A program made the translations under genes and the position numbers. From contig NZ_JAAEAH010000022.1 of the NCBI RefSeq assembly GCF_010998615.1, positions 40,222-104,221 of the forward strand: a DNA stretch of 64,000 nt, in the 5' to 3' direction. The notes beneath the pieces were generated by a model. It made no database searches. It worked only from the letters and a program-made list of their open reading frames with translations, and had not been told where the DNA came from. Positions 16,914 through 26,385 of this stretch are shown here, one piece after another. The DNA comes from Myxococcus sp. CA023 (GTDB lineage Bacteria > Myxococcota > Myxococcia > Myxococcales > Myxococcaceae). Numbering within the stretch: position 1 is the stretch's first letter; each line of letters begins with the position of its first letter.

Positions 16914-19900
16914 TCAGGCCCGTCGTGGTGGGCCCCGGTTGGACATGGAGGCGATGACGGCCATCAGCTCCACCGGTTCGATGGGTTTGGGCACGTGGGT
17001 GGTGAAGCCCGCGAGCAGCGCGCGCGTCCGGTCCTCCATGCGGGTGTAGGCCGTGAGGGCCACCGCGGGGATGCCGCCACCCTGTTCCTCGGGCAGGGCC
17101 CGGACGCGGGCAATGAAGCGGTACCCGTCCTCCTCGGGCATGCCGACGTCGGAGACGAGCACATCGAACGATGCCTCGCGGAGCTCGGCCAGCGCATCCT
17201 CCGAAGAGCTGGCCGTGGTGACGATGCCGCCACACGTCTCGATGATGCTGCGAAGCAGCTCGCGCGTGTCCTCCTCGTCGTCCACCACGAGCACCCGCAG
17301 GCTCGCGAGCTGGGGCGGGCAGGGGATGTCCTGCTCCTGCAACGGGCCGCGGAGGGTGGAAGGCACCAGCACCTCCCGCCTCAGCGCCACGGCCTGCGGC
17401 AGGCTGACGATGAAGGTGGCCCCCCGGCCCTCGCCCTCGCTGGTGGCCATCACGGTGCCGCCGTGCAGCTCCACCAGGTGCCGGACGATGGCCAGTCCCA
17501 GCCCGAGCCCACCGGCCTTGCGCGTGGTGCTGCCGTCGGCCTGTCGGAAGCGCTCGAACACGTGCGGCAGGAACTGCGGGGAGATGCCCTGGCCCGTGTC
17601 GGCCACCGTGATTTCCACCGAGGAGTTCCGCCGCTCCACCAGCACCTGGACGCGGCCTCCCTTGGGGGTGAATTTCACGGCGTTGGACAGCAGGTTCCAC
17701 ACCACCTGCTGCAGGCGGCTCATGTCGCCCATGATGGTGCCGCCCGAGTCGAGCGCGGCCTGGATGCGGATGCCCTTCGCCTCGGCGGCGGGCCGCAGTG
17801 ACTCGAGCGCGGCCTCCACGACCTGGCTCACGTCGACGGACGACACCTCCAGCTTCAGCTTGCCCGTCATGATGCGGCTCACGTCGAGCAGGTCCTCGAC
17901 GAGCTGCCCCTGGGCGCGGGCATTGCGCTCCACGGTGGCCAGCGCCCGCTCCCGCTTCTCTGGCGGCAGCATGCCGGTCCGCAGCATCTGCACCCAGCCG
18001 AGCACCGCCGTGAGCGGCGTGCGCAGCTCGTGGGAGACGGTGGCGAGGAACTCGTCCTTGAGCCGGTTGGCCTCCTCCGCCTCCTCGCGCGCCACGCGCT
18101 CCCGGGCGAGCAACCGCTCCCGCTCCGCTTCCAGCCGCTTCTGTGCGCGGATGTCGCGGCCGACGGTGGCGATGCCCATCTGCCGCTGGGTGTCGTGCTC
18201 CACCAGGGCGAAGGTGTGGTACTGCGCCGCGATGGGCTCGCCCGTTGGGAAGTGCCGGAAGCGGAACTCTCCTTCCCGCCGGCCGCCCTGGAGGATGGCG
18301 GCCGCGATGTGTTCGTCGACGTAGGTCTGGTCTTCGGCCAGGAAGAAGTCCCGCAGGTGGTACCGGGTGATGTCTTCATCGCGCTCCAGGCCCAGCAGAC
18401 GCCGCCCCGCATCGTTCACCCACACCGCCCGGCCGGATGGGTCTCCCACGCCGATGACGTCGGGGGATTGCTCGACGATGGTGGCCAGCCGCTCGCGTTC
18501 CCGTTCAGCGCTCCGCTGCTCCGTCACGTCCTGCAGGGCGCCGACGACGCGGTCAGGCTGCCCCTGGGCGTCGAAGTGCGTCTTCACCATGGCCAGCAGG
18601 AAGCGCTGCACGCCATCCCAGCCCTGCACGCGGCACTCCAGGCGAATCGCCCCCGCGCCCGGATGCAGCGCCTGTTCGATGGTGCGCCGTGCGCGGTTCA
18701 CGTCGTCGGGATGAATACGGGCCGCGGCTTCCGTCAGCGTCGGAGACTTGCCGGGGGGAAGTCCCAGGTGCTGCAGGGCCCGCTCGTCCCACGACAGCAC
18801 GCCGCGCTCATACTGAAATTCCACGACGCCCAGCTGACCGGCGGCCAGGGCCATCCGCAGGCGTTCCTCGCTGGCCCGGAGCGCGGCCTCCGCCTGGGCC
18901 CGCCGGGCCACCTCCGCTTCGGCCTGGGCCCGGGCTTGCTTGGCGTGTGTGTAGGCCTCGCGCTCGGCGCGCTTCTCCTGCTCCACGGCCAGGTGGGTGG
19001 CCAGCTCGCGCGCCAGGTCCTCGAAGAACTGGCGATAGGTGTCGTCGAAGCGCAGCCGGGGGCTGATGCCCAGGATGACCACGCCCCGGAGGCTGTCCGT
19101 GCTGGTGCGGCGCAGGGGCAGCACCAGCGCCTTCTCCGTCGGCTCGGGCCAGGGGCCGAACTGGCGGGCTCCCAGGATGGATGGCACCGACTCCAGGAGG
19201 ACCGGGACGTTCGCCGCCACGGCCTGCTTCGAGGCCTCCGTGATTCGTCCCAGGTCCACGACGGCGTGCTGCGCCAGCCCGTCGAGCCCCGTGGACTCCG
19301 TCAGCTCCAGCCGCTGTTCGCCCTCGTCCCAGTGGTAGATGAGGGCGAAGGGGATGTCCTTGGGGTTGTCCGCCAGGGCCCGGATGGCATCCGTGGTGGC
19401 GCTCTCGGAAGGCCCGTTCACTCGGGGCGCCAGCGCGCGAATCGTGGCCAGCCGGCGTTCGCTGAGCACGACGTCGGTGACCTCGAAGACGACCTGGAGG
19501 ATGCCCGCGATGGTGCCCGCGTCGTCCCGCAGGGGACTGAAGTCGAAGGTGAAGTAGGCCTCTTCATTGAACCCGTAACGGGTGAGCATGAAAAAAGTCT
19601 TCGCCACCTGCGTCACTTCGCCCGTCGCCAGGAGCTTGCGCATCCAGGGCGAGATGACGGGATAGGTGTCGGGCCAGCACTCGCGGTAGGTGGCGCCCAG
19701 GTAACGGGGATGGCGCGGGCCCATGATGACCGCGTAGCCGTCGTTGTAGAGCTGGATGAGCTCGTGCCCCCAGAAGATGATGGCCGGAGCCGGCATCTCC
19801 AGAATCATGGCGACGAAGGTCTTCAGCGGGCGGGGCCACGATTCGTAGGGGCCAAGTTGGGTGCGGCTCCAATCGTGCGAGCGCAGCAGTTCGCCCAGTT

Positions 19901-19946
19901 CGCCACCAGGGACAGGGAGTTCAGTCTGGGAAGTGAGTTGTTTCAC
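16914..19946 (-). CDS. Hybrid histidine kinase with PAS, GAF and receiver domains
   Basis: A 1010-aa cytoplasmic protein without TM helices. By eye the order is as follows. A PAS-like domain lies at about 35-160 ('AIIFWGHELIQLYNDGYAVIMG'-type start). A GAF domain spans about 165-320, and a coiled helix about 320-355 (EKRAEREAYTHAKQ). Two PAS domains span about 355-480 and 485-605. HisKA has His639 in 'VSHELRTPLTAVLGW', and HATPase_c spans about 745-870 with 'SNAVKFTPKGG', 'DTGQGI' and 'GGLGLGLAIV'. A C-terminal receiver (about 885-1005) has 'VVDDEED', 'VLVSDVGMPEEDG' and 'HVPKPIE'. The receiver at the C-terminus implies an intramolecular phosphorelay to an unlinked target. No cognate regulator is adjacent. 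The N-terminal PAS arrangement is often seen in myxobacterial orphan kinases. Confidence 0.93.
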   Translation of the reverse strand: MKQLTSQTELPVPGGELGELLRSHDWSRTQLGPYESWPRPLKTFVAMILEMPAPAIIFWGHELIQLYNDGYAVIMGPRHPRYLGATYRECWPDTYPVISPWMRKLLATGEVTQVAKTFFMLTRYGFNEEAYFTFDFSPLRDDAGTIAGILQVVFEVTDVVLSERRLATIRALAPRVNGPSESATTDAIRALADNPKDIPFALIYHWDEGEQRLELTESTGLDGLAQHAVVDLGRITEASKQAVAANVPVLLESVPSILGARQFGPWPEPTEKALVLPLRRTSTDSLRGVVILGISPRLRFDDTYRQFFEDLARELATHLAVEQEKRAEREAYTHAKQARAQAEAEVARRAQAEAALRASEERLRMALAAGQLGVVEFQYERGVLSWDERALQHLGLPPGKSPTLTEAAARIHPDDVNRARRTIEQALHPGAGAIRLECRVQGWDGVQRFLLAMVKTHFDAQGQPDRVVGALQDVTEQRSAERERERLATIVEQSPDVIGVGDPSGRAVWVNDAGRRLLGLERDEDITRYHLRDFFLAEDQTYVDEHIAAAILQGGRREGEFRFRHFPTGEPIAAQYHTFALVEHDTQRQMGIATVGRDIRAQKRLEAERERLLARERVAREEAEEANRLKDEFLATVSHELRTPLTAVLGWVQMLRTGMLPPEKRERALATVERNARAQGQLVEDLLDVSRIMTGKLKLEVSSVDVSQVVEAALESLRPAAEAKGIRIQAALDSGGTIMGDMSRLQQVVWNLLSNAVKFTPKGGRVQVLVERRNSSVEITVADTGQGISPQFLPHVFERFRQADGSTTRKAGGLGLGLAIVRHLVELHGGTVMATSEGEGRGATFIVSLPQAVALRREVLVPSTLRGPLQEQDIPCPPQLASLRVLVVDDEEDTRELLRSIIETCGGIVTTASSSEDALAELREASFDVLVSDVGMPEEDGYRFIARVRALPEEQGGGIPAVALTAYTRMEDRTRALLAGFTTHVPKPIEPVELMAVIASMSNRGPPRRA

Positions 19947-20307
19947 GCGGTCGGTGGGGTGCAGGGCGGGTGCGTAATCTAGGGATGCAGCCTGCCGCGT
20001 CCTGGCTGTATGCGTTCGGCCGAATCGCGGTGAAGCGGGGTGGCAAGCGCTTGAGCCACGCCCAGCGTCGTGCCGTGAACAGCCCTCCGCCGCCCGGGCG
20101 CCATCCGTCCCCAGGGCAAGTTGATGGTGGATTCACGACGCGATGCGCTGTGCAATGTCCTGACAGTCTCTGGCTGGACTTTGTACTTTTTATGCAAGGG
20201 AGCCATTCGTAGCTTTCGCGAGTGGAGGCGCTCCCGACCACGGGGCGCTTTGGCGACTCGCGCGGGCCGTGAAGGCCCGCGCCCCAGCAACGCACGGAGG
20301 CGGCGTC
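19947..20307. promoter_or_regulatory. Divergent promoter region, hybrid kinase / hppD
   Basis: 361 bases without a gene. The part nearest hppD is relatively AT-rich (about 20155-20210, with TTGTACTTTTTATGCA) and is the likely promoter area for the tyrosine degradation operon. I could not place -35/-10 boxes with confidence. A perfect hairpin at 20260-20282 lies in the leader. Confidence 0.5.
20260..20282 (+). promoter_or_regulatory. Perfect hairpin in the hppD leader
   Basis: GCGCGGGCC (20260-20268) and GGCCCGCGC (20274-20282) form a 9-bp perfect GC stem with loop GTGAA, 25 bases before the hppD start codon and 13 bases before its GGAGG ribosome site. It could be an attenuator, an RNA-stabilising stem or an operator. 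The sequence does not decide. Confidence 0.5.
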
Positions 20308-21372
20308 ATGGCGGATACGGCAGAGAACCCTCTTGGGCTGAATGGCTTCGAGTTCGTGGAGTTCACCAGCCCCCAGCCCGAGGTGATGGAGCGCCTCTTC
20401 GAGCGGCTGGGGTTCACCGCGTACTCCAAGCACCCGTCCAAGGAGCTGGTCCGCTACAAGCAGGGCGGTATCAACCTGCTCATCAACCGCGAGGCTTCCG
20501 GGCAGGCCGCTGAGTTCCGCGCGGAGCACGGTCCGTCCGCCAGCGGCATGGCCTTCCGCGTGGCGAATGCGCGCACCGCCTACGAGATGGCCCTGGAGCG
20601 CGGCGCCAAGGCGGCGGACCCGGAGCGGGGCTCGCTGGGCGAGGGCTCCTATGTCCTGGAGGGCATCGGTGGCAGCCTGCTGTATCTGGTGGACCGCCAC
20701 GGGGAGAAGGGGGCGCTCTATGACACCTGGCAGGAGATTCCTGGCGCCGAGGCGGCCGAGGCGAAGAACAGCGTGGGCCTGGAGACGCTGGACCACCTGA
20801 CCCACAACGTGCGCCGCGGGCAGATGCGCACCTGGTCGTCCTTCTACAACCGCATCTTCGGCTTCACCGAGCAGAAGTACTTCGACATCAAGGGCCAGGC
20901 CACGGGCCTGTTCAGCCAGGCGATGATCGCTCCGGACAAGGCCATCCGGATTCCGCTCAACGAGAGCCAGGACGACAAGTCGCAGATTGAAGAGTTCATC
21001 CGCCAGTACAAGGGCGAGGGCATCCAGCACCTGGCGCTCACCACGCCGGACATCTACGACACCGTGGAGCGGCTGCGCGCGCGCGGCGTGGTGCTGCAGG
21101 ACACGCTGGAAACCTACTACGACCTGGTCGAAAAGCGCGTCCCCAACCACGGCGAGGACCTGGCGCGGATGCGCAAGAACCGCATCCTCATCGACGGCAG
21201 CGAGGAAGAGGGCCTGCTGCTCCAGATCTTCACCGAGAATCTCTTCGGGCCCATCTTCTTCGAAGTCATCCAGCGCAAGGGCAACGAGGGTTTCGGGAAC
21301 GGCAACTTCCAGGCGCTCTTCGAGTCCATTGAACTGGACCAGATTCGCCGCGGCGTCATCAAGGTCGACTAG
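20308..21372 (+). CDS. hppD: 4-hydroxyphenylpyruvate dioxygenase
   Basis: A 354-aa enzyme that converts 4-hydroxyphenylpyruvate to homogentisate, the second step of tyrosine breakdown. The ATG at 20308 is set by GGAGG 8 bases before. Iron ligands of the 2-His-1-Glu triad are visible: His163 in 'LDHLTHNV', His241 in 'IQHLALTT' and Glu319 in 'PIFFEVIQRKG', with the expected spacings. The C-terminal 'GFGNGNFQALFESIELDQIRRG' (in parts) is the closing helix of the family. The length matches bacterial HPPD. It is followed after 30 bases by homogentisate dioxygenase, so both act in one pathway. Downstream enzymes (maleylacetoacetate isomerase, fumarylacetoacetase) are not in the window. Confidence 0.97.
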   Translation: MADTAENPLGLNGFEFVEFTSPQPEVMERLFERLGFTAYSKHPSKELVRYKQGGINLLINREASGQAAEFRAEHGPSASGMAFRVANARTAYEMALERGAKAADPERGSLGEGSYVLEGIGGSLLYLVDRHGEKGALYDTWQEIPGAEAAEAKNSVGLETLDHLTHNVRRGQMRTWSSFYNRIFGFTEQKYFDIKGQATGLFSQAMIAPDKAIRIPLNESQDDKSQIEEFIRQYKGEGIQHLALTTPDIYDTVERLRARGVVLQDTLETYYDLVEKRVPNHGEDLARMRKNRILIDGSEEEGLLLQIFTENLFGPIFFEVIQRKGNEGFGNGNFQALFESIELDQIRRGVIKVD

Positions 21373-21402
21373 TCCGCTCGCTGCGCTTGTGAGGAGAATC
21401 CG

Positions 21403-22740
21403 GTGACTACCCAGCCTTCCTCCGAGGTGTCGCCGGGGAGCGTCCTCAAGACGGCTCCCGGCGCCTATCAGTCTGGCTTCGGCAACGAGTTCGCCACCGA
21501 GGCGGTGCCCGGCGCACTGCCCGAGGGACAGAACTCACCCCAGCGGGCGCCGTTCGGCCTCTATGCCGAGCAGCTGTCGGGCTCGGCCTTCACGGCCCCG
21601 CGCCGGGAGAACCGGCGCTCGTGGCTGTACCGCCTCCGGCCCAGCGCCAACCACCCTGCGTTCCAGCCGCTGGCGCAGGGGCTCTTGCGCAGCGGGCCCT
21701 TCGACGAGGTGCCCGCCTCGCCCAACCGGCTGCGGTGGAGTCCTCAGCCTCCGCCGGCCCAGCCCACTGATTTCGTGGACGGGCTCGTCACCTACGCGGG
21801 CAACGGGGACGCGGCGTCGGGCGCGGGCATCAGCATCCACCTGTACGCGGCCAACCGCTCCATGGTGGACCGGGTGTTCTTCGACGCGGACGGCGAGCTG
21901 CTCATCGTCCCGCAGGCGGGGCGGCTGCGGCTGGTGACGGAGCTGGGCGTGCTGGACGTGGCGCCGGGCGAAATCGCGGTGGTGCCGCGCGGGGTTCGTT
22001 TCCGCGCGGAGCTGCCGGAGGGCCAGGCCGCCGGCTACGTCTGTGAGAACCACGGTGCGTTCTTCCGCCTGCCGGACCTGGGGCCCATTGGCGCCAATGG
22101 ACTGGCCAACCCGCGCGACTTCCTGACGCCGGTGGCGGCCTTCGAGGACGTGGACCGGCCCACGGAGGTGGTGCAGAAGTTCCTGGGGCGGCTGTGGTCG
22201 GCGCGGTACGCGTACTCACCGCTGGACGTGGTGGCGTGGCACGGGAACCTGGTGCCGTACAAGTACGACCTGGCCCGCTTCAACACCATCAACACGGTGA
22301 GCTTCGACCATCCGGACCCGTCCATCTTCACGGTCCTCACGTCGCCCAGCGAGGTGCTGGGCACGGCCAACTGCGACTTCGTCATCTTCCCGCCGCGCTG
22401 GATGGTGGCCGAGCACACCTTCCGGCCGCCCTGGTTCCACCGCAACGTGATGAGCGAGTTCATGGGGCTGGTGCACGGCGTCTACGACGCGAAGGCGGGC
22501 GGCTTCGCCCCGGGCGGCGGCTCGCTGCACAACTGCATGAGCGGCCATGGCCCGGACCGGACCAGCTACGAGCAGGCCGTCCAGGCGGACCTGAAGCCTC
22601 ATAAAATCAAGGACACGCTGGCCTTCATGTTCGAGTCGCGCTGGGTCATCCGTCCCACGCGTTTCGCCATGGAGTCGCCGGCGCTTCAGCAGGACTACGA
22701 CGCGTGCTGGGCGGGCTTCCAGAAGGCGAAGTTGCCTTGA
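21403..22740 (+). CDS. hmgA: Homogentisate 1,2-dioxygenase
   Basis: A 445-aa enzyme opening the homogentisate ring to 4-maleylacetoacetate. It starts at GTG 21403, preceded by GAGGAG. The N-terminus has the family hallmark '[19 protein letters not shown]' and '[17 protein letters not shown]'. The iron-binding region near the C-terminus has His and Glu in '[12 protein letters not shown]' and the later His in 'SGHGPD', and '[15 protein letters not shown]' precedes the last helix. Length and motif order are those of HmgA. It forms a transcription unit with hppD upstream and the Rieske gene 7 bases downstream. Confidence 0.97.
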   Translation: MTTQPSSEVSPGSVLKTAPGAYQSGFGNEFATEAVPGALPEGQNSPQRAPFGLYAEQLSGSAFTAPRRENRRSWLYRLRPSANHPAFQPLAQGLLRSGPFDEVPASPNRLRWSPQPPPAQPTDFVDGLVTYAGNGDAASGAGISIHLYAANRSMVDRVFFDADGELLIVPQAGRLRLVTELGVLDVAPGEIAVVPRGVRFRAELPEGQAAGYVCENHGAFFRLPDLGPIGANGLANPRDFLTPVAAFEDVDRPTEVVQKFLGRLWSARYAYSPLDVVAWHGNLVPYKYDLARFNTINTVSFDHPDPSIFTVLTSPSEVLGTANCDFVIFPPRWMVAEHTFRPPWFHRNVMSEFMGLVHGVYDAKAGGFAPGGGSLHNCMSGHGPDRTSYEQAVQADLKPHKIKDTLAFMFESRWVIRPTRFAMESPALQQDYDACWAGFQKAKLP

Positions 22741-22747
22741 GGGCCGC

Positions 22748-23128
22748 GTGAGCACGGGTGGTGAGACGGCGGGGCGCAAGCGCGTCTGGTCGACGCCGGC
22801 CAACGTGAAGCTGCTCCCGGTGAGCGCCCTGGAGGACCCCGGGGCGCGCAACCTCGTCCTCCAGATTGGGGACGCCTTCTTCCACGGCTTCCTGGTGCGC
22901 AAGGGTGACGCGGTCCACGGCTACGTGGACCGGTGTCCCCACGCGGGTCTGCCGCTCGCGCGCGAACTGGACCGCTACCTGACGCCGGACAAGGGGCTCA
23001 TCGTCTGTGCCTGGCACGGAGCCCTGTTCCAGGTGGAGGACGGGCTGTGCGTGGGCGGGCCGTGTTCGGGTGGCCGGCTCACGCCGTGGCCGGTGACGGT
23101 GCGCGACGGCATGGTCGTCACCGGCTGA
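22748..23128 (+). CDS. Rieske [2Fe-2S] ferredoxin-like protein
   Basis: A 126-aa protein (GTG start) consisting of a single Rieske domain. Cluster ligands: Cys63 and His65 in 'RCPHAG', Cys87 and His90 in 'CAWHGALF', the standard C-x-H...C-x-x-H pattern. It has no signal or TM segment. Stand-alone Rieske proteins pass electrons to ring-hydroxylating oxygenases or act as redox adaptors. Its position 7 bases after hmgA suggests a link with aromatic amino-acid catabolism, though neither HppD nor HmgA is known to need a Rieske partner. Phenylalanine hydroxylation or another oxygenase elsewhere is a possible partner. The stop lies 10 bases before the convergent MATE gene. Confidence 0.9.
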   Translation: MSTGGETAGRKRVWSTPANVKLLPVSALEDPGARNLVLQIGDAFFHGFLVRKGDAVHGYVDRCPHAGLPLARELDRYLTPDKGLIVCAWHGALFQVEDGLCVGGPCSGGRLTPWPVTVRDGMVVTG

Positions 23129-23137
23129 GCACGCGGC

Positions 23138-24544
23138 TCAGGCGGGCGCGGCGACGGGCGTGGCTTCCGCCTCCGCGACGGGGGAGACCAGGGCCTGCTT
23201 CTCCCAGGCGCGGCTCTTCCAGCGCAGCCACATGGTGATGCCGCGCACCCATTCGTCCGCGGCCACCGCCATCCACACGCCGGCCAGTCCCAGGCCCATG
23301 TGGAAGACGAGGTAGTAGCCCAGCGGCAGGCTCATGCAGACCATGGACGCGATGCCCATGTAGACGGTGAACGTCGCGTCACCCGCGGCGCGCAGGGCGT
23401 TGATGAGCACCAGGTTGAAGCAGCGGCCCGTCTCCAGGGCCAGCCCGATGACGATGACCTGCGCTGTCAGCCGGACGATGTCGGCGTTCTCGGTGAAGAG
23501 CGAGACGATGGGGACGCGGAGGAGGACGACGGCCACGTCCACGACCAGGGTGATGGCCAGGCCCCACTTCAGGCTGCGCAGGGCCTGCTGGAACGCGTCG
23601 TCGGCGCGGTTGGCGCCCACCAGCCTGCCCACGATGATGGACGTCCCCATGCCAATGGCCAGGCTGCACAGGAAGACATACTGGGAGATGGCGTGTGCGT
23701 ACTGCCGGGACGCTAGCGCCACCGCGCCCAGGAACGTCACGTAGTACAGGAACACCGTCTGGCAGCCCTGGTACGTGGCCTGCTCGAAGGCGGAGGGCAG
23801 GCCGACCTTGAGAATCTTGCGGACGTAGTCCTTGGAGAACGTCACGTAGTCGCGCGGCGCCATCTTCACCGGCATCACCCGGTACAGGACGTAGACGAAG
23901 ACGCCCAGCGCGATGGCCCGACTCACCACGGTGGAGATGGCCGCGCCCGCCACGCCCATCGCGGGGAAGCCGAAGTGGCCGGCGATGAGCACGTAGTTGC
24001 CACCCACGTGCAGCACGTTCATTCCCAGCGAGACGAACATGGACGCGCGCGTGAAGCCGTAGGTGCGCAGCAGCCCGGCGAAGACGTTGATGAGGGCCTG
24101 GAGGAACAGGAAGCCGCCGACGATGTGCAGGTACGTCTTGGCGTACGCCAGCATGTGGCCCTGAAGGTTCATCCCGCCCAGGATGGCATCCCCGCTGAGA
24201 AGCAGCCCCGCGCTGACGGTGATGCCGAGCGCGAGGTTCAGGGTGACGGCGATGGCGGAGATGCGCGCGGCCTCTGTCTGCCTGCGCGCGCCCAGGTACT
24301 GGGCCACGACGATGGCCGCGCCGTGACCCACGACCTCCATGATGAGGATGCAGATGAAGACGTACTGATTGACGACGCCCACCGAGGCGACGGCGTCATC
24401 CGACACGCCGCTGAGCATCAGCGTGTCCGCCGTGCCCATCATCATGAAGAGCAGCAGCTCCAGGAAGATGGGCCACGTGAGCCGGAACAGCCCCAGCGAC
24501 GGTGCGCCGTGTGGATCGGCATTCGGGGATGCTGCGACTTCCAT
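23138..24544 (-). CDS. MATE family efflux transporter
   Basis: A 468-aa integral membrane protein with about 12 hydrophobic helices in two pseudo-symmetric halves, typical of MATE (NorM/DinF-like) antiporters. Helix 1 contains 'WPIFLELLLFMMMGTADTLM' and the second half starts around 'VGLPSAFEQATYQGC'. 'AAIVVAQYLGARR' and 'GTSIIVGRLVGANR' are the paired loop motifs. MATE proteins expel drugs or metabolites using Na+ or H+ gradients. ATG 24544 was chosen because it begins just before the first membrane segment and follows CGGAGT; upstream residues in the frame look non-coding. It is convergent with the tyrosine genes. The substrate is unknown. Confidence 0.93.
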   Translation of the reverse strand: MEVAASPNADPHGAPSLGLFRLTWPIFLELLLFMMMGTADTLMLSGVSDDAVASVGVVNQYVFICILIMEVVGHGAAIVVAQYLGARRQTEAARISAIAVTLNLALGITVSAGLLLSGDAILGGMNLQGHMLAYAKTYLHIVGGFLFLQALINVFAGLLRTYGFTRASMFVSLGMNVLHVGGNYVLIAGHFGFPAMGVAGAAISTVVSRAIALGVFVYVLYRVMPVKMAPRDYVTFSKDYVRKILKVGLPSAFEQATYQGCQTVFLYYVTFLGAVALASRQYAHAISQYVFLCSLAIGMGTSIIVGRLVGANRADDAFQQALRSLKWGLAITLVVDVAVVLLRVPIVSLFTENADIVRLTAQVIVIGLALETGRCFNLVLINALRAAGDATFTVYMGIASMVCMSLPLGYYLVFHMGLGLAGVWMAVAADEWVRGITMWLRWKSRAWEKQALVSPVAEAEATPVAAPA

Positions 24545-24728
24545 GGGGCGTCGACTCCGAGAGGCGGGCGCGGCAATGCCTCGGCTCGCGCCAGCGTCTC
24601 GCATGTCGCGCAGAGCGCGTCGAGTGACATCGAAGTGTGGGCGCTGCTGCTTGATTTGTGTTCAAACAGCAGGGGCCGCTTGCTCGCCTGCCCGACGGCC
24701 GGTGGCGCGGTGAGGCGTGCGGATGATG

Positions 24729-24746
24729 GCCACGGCTTTCCGTGGC
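24729..24746. terminator. Hairpin after secreted protease operon
   Basis: GCCACGG (24729-24735) and CCGTGGC (24740-24746) form a perfect 7-bp stem with a CTTT loop. It lies 11 bases beyond the stop of the minus-strand serine protease gene. No U tract. Confidence 0.5.
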
Positions 24747-24756
24747 AACGCGGCAC

Positions 24757-25584
24757 TCAGGGCGCGAGCCGCGCGGATGGGGCGTCCGCCCCCTCCGTAC
24801 GCGTCGCCGTGGACGGCCCGGCGATGTCTTCGATTTGCAGATACGCGGAGGCTTCGACGATGACTTCCGCGGGCGCGCCCCGGTTGGTGCCCCGGCCGTT
24901 GACTTCACAGTCTCCGTCGGTGTGGACGCCCAGCAGGTGCCCTTGCCGGTTGAGGACGCCCGCGCCGGAGCTGCCGACCAGCGTGTCCAGGTCCCCGTAG
25001 AAGATGAGGTTGTTGCACGCGTCCAGATACCGGCCCTCGGCAATGACCTTGGGGCGTCCGCGGGGGTGCTGGATGATGGCCAGTTGCTCGGTGGCCTGGG
25101 CCGTCAGCGGGATGGGCGTGACATCCGGGAGGACGTCGAGCTGGATGAGCGCGTAGTCCGGCTCCATCGACTGCTCGATGACGGTGCCCGCCGTAATCAA
25201 AGGGGTGCCGTCCGCGTCGTCCTCGAAGTTGAAGACGATCAGCGGGATGTCCCCGATGTTGACACAGTGGCCCGCGGTGAGCACCACGGGGCCCGCGCTT
25301 GCTTGAATCAGCGTTCCGGTGCAGCGCCCGTCAATGAACACGACAGCGTCTTCCCGGTCCTGGATGATGTCCGAGAACTCGCCCACGTAGCTGTTGATGG
25401 GGGTGAAGTCGAGCGTCGAACCGCACTGCGCGAAAGCACGAACCTCCGGACTGGCGGGTGGCTCACAGACCGCAGGCTCGGTCGGCTCGGACCGTCCTCC
25501 GCAGGCGGTGAAGCCCAGGAAGACGGTCCCAGCGAGGAGCGAACCCCACAGCGTCACGCGGAAGTCTGTGGGGATGCGCGCCAT
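24757..25584 (-). CDS. Trypsin-like serine protease, probable lipoprotein
   Basis: A 275-aa protein with an N-terminal export signal ending in a lipobox-like 'VFLGFTACGG' (Cys28). The mature part is a trypsin-like fold with the catalytic triad visible: His in 'VLTAGHCVNIG', Asp in 'EPDYALIQLDV', Ser in 'LVGSSGAGVLNRQGHLLG'. The variant GSSGAG replaces the common GDSGGP, as in V8/glutamyl-endopeptidase-like bacterial proteases. A short disordered C-terminal tail follows. The start codon is 3 bases after the stop of the metalloprotease gene, so the two form an operon encoding two exported proteases. A predatory or nutritional role is plausible for a myxobacterium. Confidence 0.9.
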   Translation of the reverse strand: MARIPTDFRVTLWGSLLAGTVFLGFTACGGRSEPTEPAVCEPPASPEVRAFAQCGSTLDFTPINSYVGEFSDIIQDREDAVVFIDGRCTGTLIQASAGPVVLTAGHCVNIGDIPLIVFNFEDDADGTPLITAGTVIEQSMEPDYALIQLDVLPDVTPIPLTAQATEQLAIIQHPRGRPKVIAEGRYLDACNNLIFYGDLDTLVGSSGAGVLNRQGHLLGVHTDGDCEVNGRGTNRGAPAEVIVEASAYLQIEDIAGPSTATRTEGADAPSARLAP

Positions 25585-25587
25585 GAC

Positions 25588-26385
25588 TCAGTACAGGTAC
25601 TGGAGCGCCGTGACGTCGGAGCTCATGAAGTTACCCGTCTCGGACGAGCTGAAGCAGGAGTTCATGAGCGAGCCGCCGCGGGTGGCCGTGCTCGGCGTGC
25701 CGGGGATGAGGATGGCGCCCACGCCCGCGGTGCCCTCGTTCTGGGCCGCGCCACCGCAGCTGATGCTGCGGTTGTAGTAGTCAGAGTGACGCAGGCCCAC
25801 GGCGTGGCCCAGCTCGTGGGTCACGACGTGCTCGACCACGGCCACGCCATAGGTGGCGGTGCCGGTGCCGATGTTGATGATGCCGTAGGGACGGCCGCCG
25901 GTGGGGAAGCCCGCCGAGCCGCCAGCGCCGGACGTGGTGCGCGCGGAGATGGTCGCGCTGCAGCCGGTGCCGCCGCGCTGCATGGTGAACGACAGTCCCA
26001 GCGCGTTGTAGTTGGCGATCGCCCGGTCAAGGGCGGTCATCAGCGTGGTGTTGCCGGCGTACGCGGAGTTCGGGACGATGCAGATGCGGGTGATGGAGGC
26101 GGCGACGAGGTTCGTCGTGCGGTACTGCTCCTGCGTCTTCAGGTCCGTCTGGAGCATCTCGCGGGACGCCTCGAGCGTCACGTGCGCGTCGCGACCCACG
26201 TACACCTGGCCGTCGGAGACCAGGATGTCGTCCGCCGGGAAGCCGGCCTCGACCAGGTTGGAGATGATCTCATCGTTCTCGTGCTGCGAATCGGCCTGCA
26301 TGTCGGTGCCGCAGCCCGTCAGCATCATGCTACCGGTCACCGCGAGGACAGCAGCTCCCTTGAACATCTTCTGGAACATGGGCAT
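25588..26385 (-). CDS. Zinc metalloprotease (zincin), lipoprotein-type signal
   Basis: A 265-aa protein from ATG 26385, preceded by GAGGAATCTCCG. The signal sequence ends in 'SMMLTGCGTD', a lipobox with Cys25. The zinc site is 'HELGHAVGLRHSD', the extended HExxHxxGxxH of metzincin-like proteases, preceded by 'VVEHVVT'. The 'SLMNSCF' about 35 residues later looks like the Met-turn. A run of 'NALGLSF...GGTGCSATI' and glycine-rich loops precede it, as in the M57/HEIGH-type enzymes common in myxobacteria. It is first gene of a two-gene operon with the serine protease. Probably exported and possibly self-processed; the substrate is unknown. Confidence 0.92.
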   Translation of the reverse strand: MPMFQKMFKGAAVLAVTGSMMLTGCGTDMQADSQHENDEIISNLVEAGFPADDILVSDGQVYVGRDAHVTLEASREMLQTDLKTQEQYRTTNLVAASITRICIVPNSAYAGNTTLMTALDRAIANYNALGLSFTMQRGGTGCSATISARTTSGAGGSAGFPTGGRPYGIINIGTGTATYGVAVVEHVVTHELGHAVGLRHSDYYNRSISCGGAAQNEGTAGVGAILIPGTPSTATRGGSLMNSCFSSSETGNFMSSDVTALQYLY

